NCBI GenBank assembly: GCA_947172415.1
Contig: OX359198.1
Location: 5,859,401-5,923,400 of the forward strand
Length of the DNA: 64,000 nucleotides
Direction of reading: 5' to 3'
From: Chondrosia reniformis
Lineage: Eukaryota > Porifera > Demospongiae > Chondrillida > Chondrillidae
Positions 63,060 to 64,000 of this stretch are shown one piece after another (the stretch's first letter is position 1; each line of letters opens with the position of its first letter). The notes under the pieces were generated by a model, which saw only the letters and a program-made list of their open reading frames with translations, made no database searches and was not told where the DNA came from. A program made the position numbers and the translations under genes.

Positions 63060-63852
63060 TGAGTATGAGTAGGTAAAATGATGTCATGATCATGCCCCTT
63101 AGGTATTATCTAATGTATATGTATATATATTATAACTAGGTGCGGATTCCAAGGGAATTACCATACACATCACTTTCGTGCCACTTCTGTATGGTTATCC
63201 TTGTCATATGATCCCTTTCTTGTTTTGTTACTTTTTCCAGATGTGCTAGTGACTGTTGCATGTGGAAACACTGCCATCCCTACTTCAAATTTCATTTTTT
63301 AAATGATTTTATTTATCTTGCATTCCCTCTTTTTTGTTAATACTACTTGTTAAAATTTGTTTTGAAGTTAAAGTCGAAATAATGTCACAGTTCAAGAGAA
63401 AAGAAGATATAACCGAGAGCTCTAAAATAAAAAAATGAAAACAAAAAAGCTTCCCAGTATATACATAGCCATACATATACGTACATTAGATAGTACCTAA
63501 AAAAATGTGATTTAATCCACTCATACTCAAATGACATGAGTGGGAGTATATAAATCCTGAATCACATCAACCCCCATTTACGTACATATAAATATTTGTG
63601 CATACCAATATGTAGTATCTTACTACAAGTTAAAATAGGTTATATAATTAGTGATTGCACTAGAGCTAAATGTTCTTCACTACTTCTAGCTAATTATATA
63701 ACACGTGCAGCTCAATCATTACTCACCAGCTACAAATAACTCAGTGATTAACCATAATAACACAGTGATATAATATAAATGAATACGCTACACAATATAA
63801 GTACATTATGCATGCTACAATAAATACGTATATATATATGAGAGAAGTGTAT
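63060..63852. other. Intergenic, no gene seen
   Basis: AT-rich spacer with a family B half copy at about 63160-63300 and TA-rich simple sequence. Nothing coding recognised. Confidence 0.5.
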
Positions 63853-64000
63853 CTAAGAGATGATGTTTTTGACTTCTTTTATTCTTTTCTCTCTCTCTTG
63901 GTTCACTGAGATTGTCTGATTGATGCAATATTCACTTTCCTGACTGACTTCAGTTAGCCTTAAATCAAGTGATGTCAAAGTAGTATTCTCCTCCATTGCT
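63853..64000 (-). CDS. C-terminal end of an LRR (NLR-like) protein, continues beyond window
   Basis: The minus-strand frame from the window edge reads NTTLTSLDLRLTEVSQESEY, CINQTISVNQERERKRIKEV and then KNIIS before TAG (63855-63853). LxxLDLxxxxxxxxxxxxIN plus N-rer is the pattern that closes the ribonuclease-inhibitor-type LRR array of NLR (NACHT-LRR) proteins. Only about 48 residues are visible, so the NACHT part is inferred from the family. The ATG at 63996 is probably internal. Confidence 0.55.
   Translation of the reverse strand, partial: AMEENTTLTSLDLRLTEVSQESEYCINQTISVNQEREKRIKEVKNIIS

Overview
The window is AT-rich animal nuclear DNA with split, compact genes. The recognisable proteins (NOP58, a Cdc42/Rac GTPase, CSN4, PIKfyve, malonyl-CoA decarboxylase, OMA1, TRAK/Milton, an MPP/PALS-type MAGUK, kynurenine 3-monooxygenase) are animal-type. 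Introns are mostly 100-800 bp, intergenic gaps are often under 250 bp, and tandem repeats and palindromic MITEs are everywhere. The right edge holds what looks like the last LRR of an NLR-like gene. I infer an early-branching metazoan, most likely a demosponge; the species cannot be fixed from sequence alone.

Layout: 1-3887 holds the 3' exons of NOP58 (+). 4928-5912 is a Rho GTPase (-), divergent from CSN4 (+, 6144-10140). CSN4 ends only 98 bp before the 22-exon PIKFYVE gene (+, 10239-25139), whose introns carry several minisatellites and an inverted repeat pair around one exon. 25948-29568 is a short C7orf25/DUF1308 protein (+). 29.7-33.3 kb (-) holds exon-like blocks I do not recognise, followed by a DCAF8-like WD40 fragment. 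34074-38403 is a 12-exon malonyl-CoA decarboxylase (-).

The most interesting part is 38.5-48.1 kb. Three intronless paralogues (one -, two +) encode an alpha-helical N-terminal domain joined to a peroxiredoxin-like 2 (AhpC/TSA-like) thioredoxin fold. Each reading frame is interrupted once by TGA at the same place, giving U-H-P-C if TGA is selenocysteine. The frame stays open and conserved after the TGA. About 57-63 nt after each final stop lies a SECIS-like hairpin (ATGA, A-rich apical bulge, mini-stem, TGAT), and the inverted copy shows compensatory changes in the stem. I read this as a tandem family of UxxC selenoproteins with an uncommon N-terminal helical domain. OMA1 (45467-46570) and a signal-peptide, seven-membrane-segment protein (43846-45301) lie between the copies.

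The right third holds LINE 3' ends (42.7-43.4, 48.4-49.0, 54.2-54.35 kb), TRAK/Milton (-, 51087-56012) head to head with a MAGUK (+, 56093-59054) that has a shortened guanylate-kinase-like domain, a TIR element, KMO (-, 59626-61891), and a hairpin-rich region with an inverted, broken copy of the KMO promoter and first exon (62.78-63.02 kb). Exon boundaries were chosen by hand from GT/AG sites, reading phase and recalled family similarity; none was tested by alignment or RNA data.
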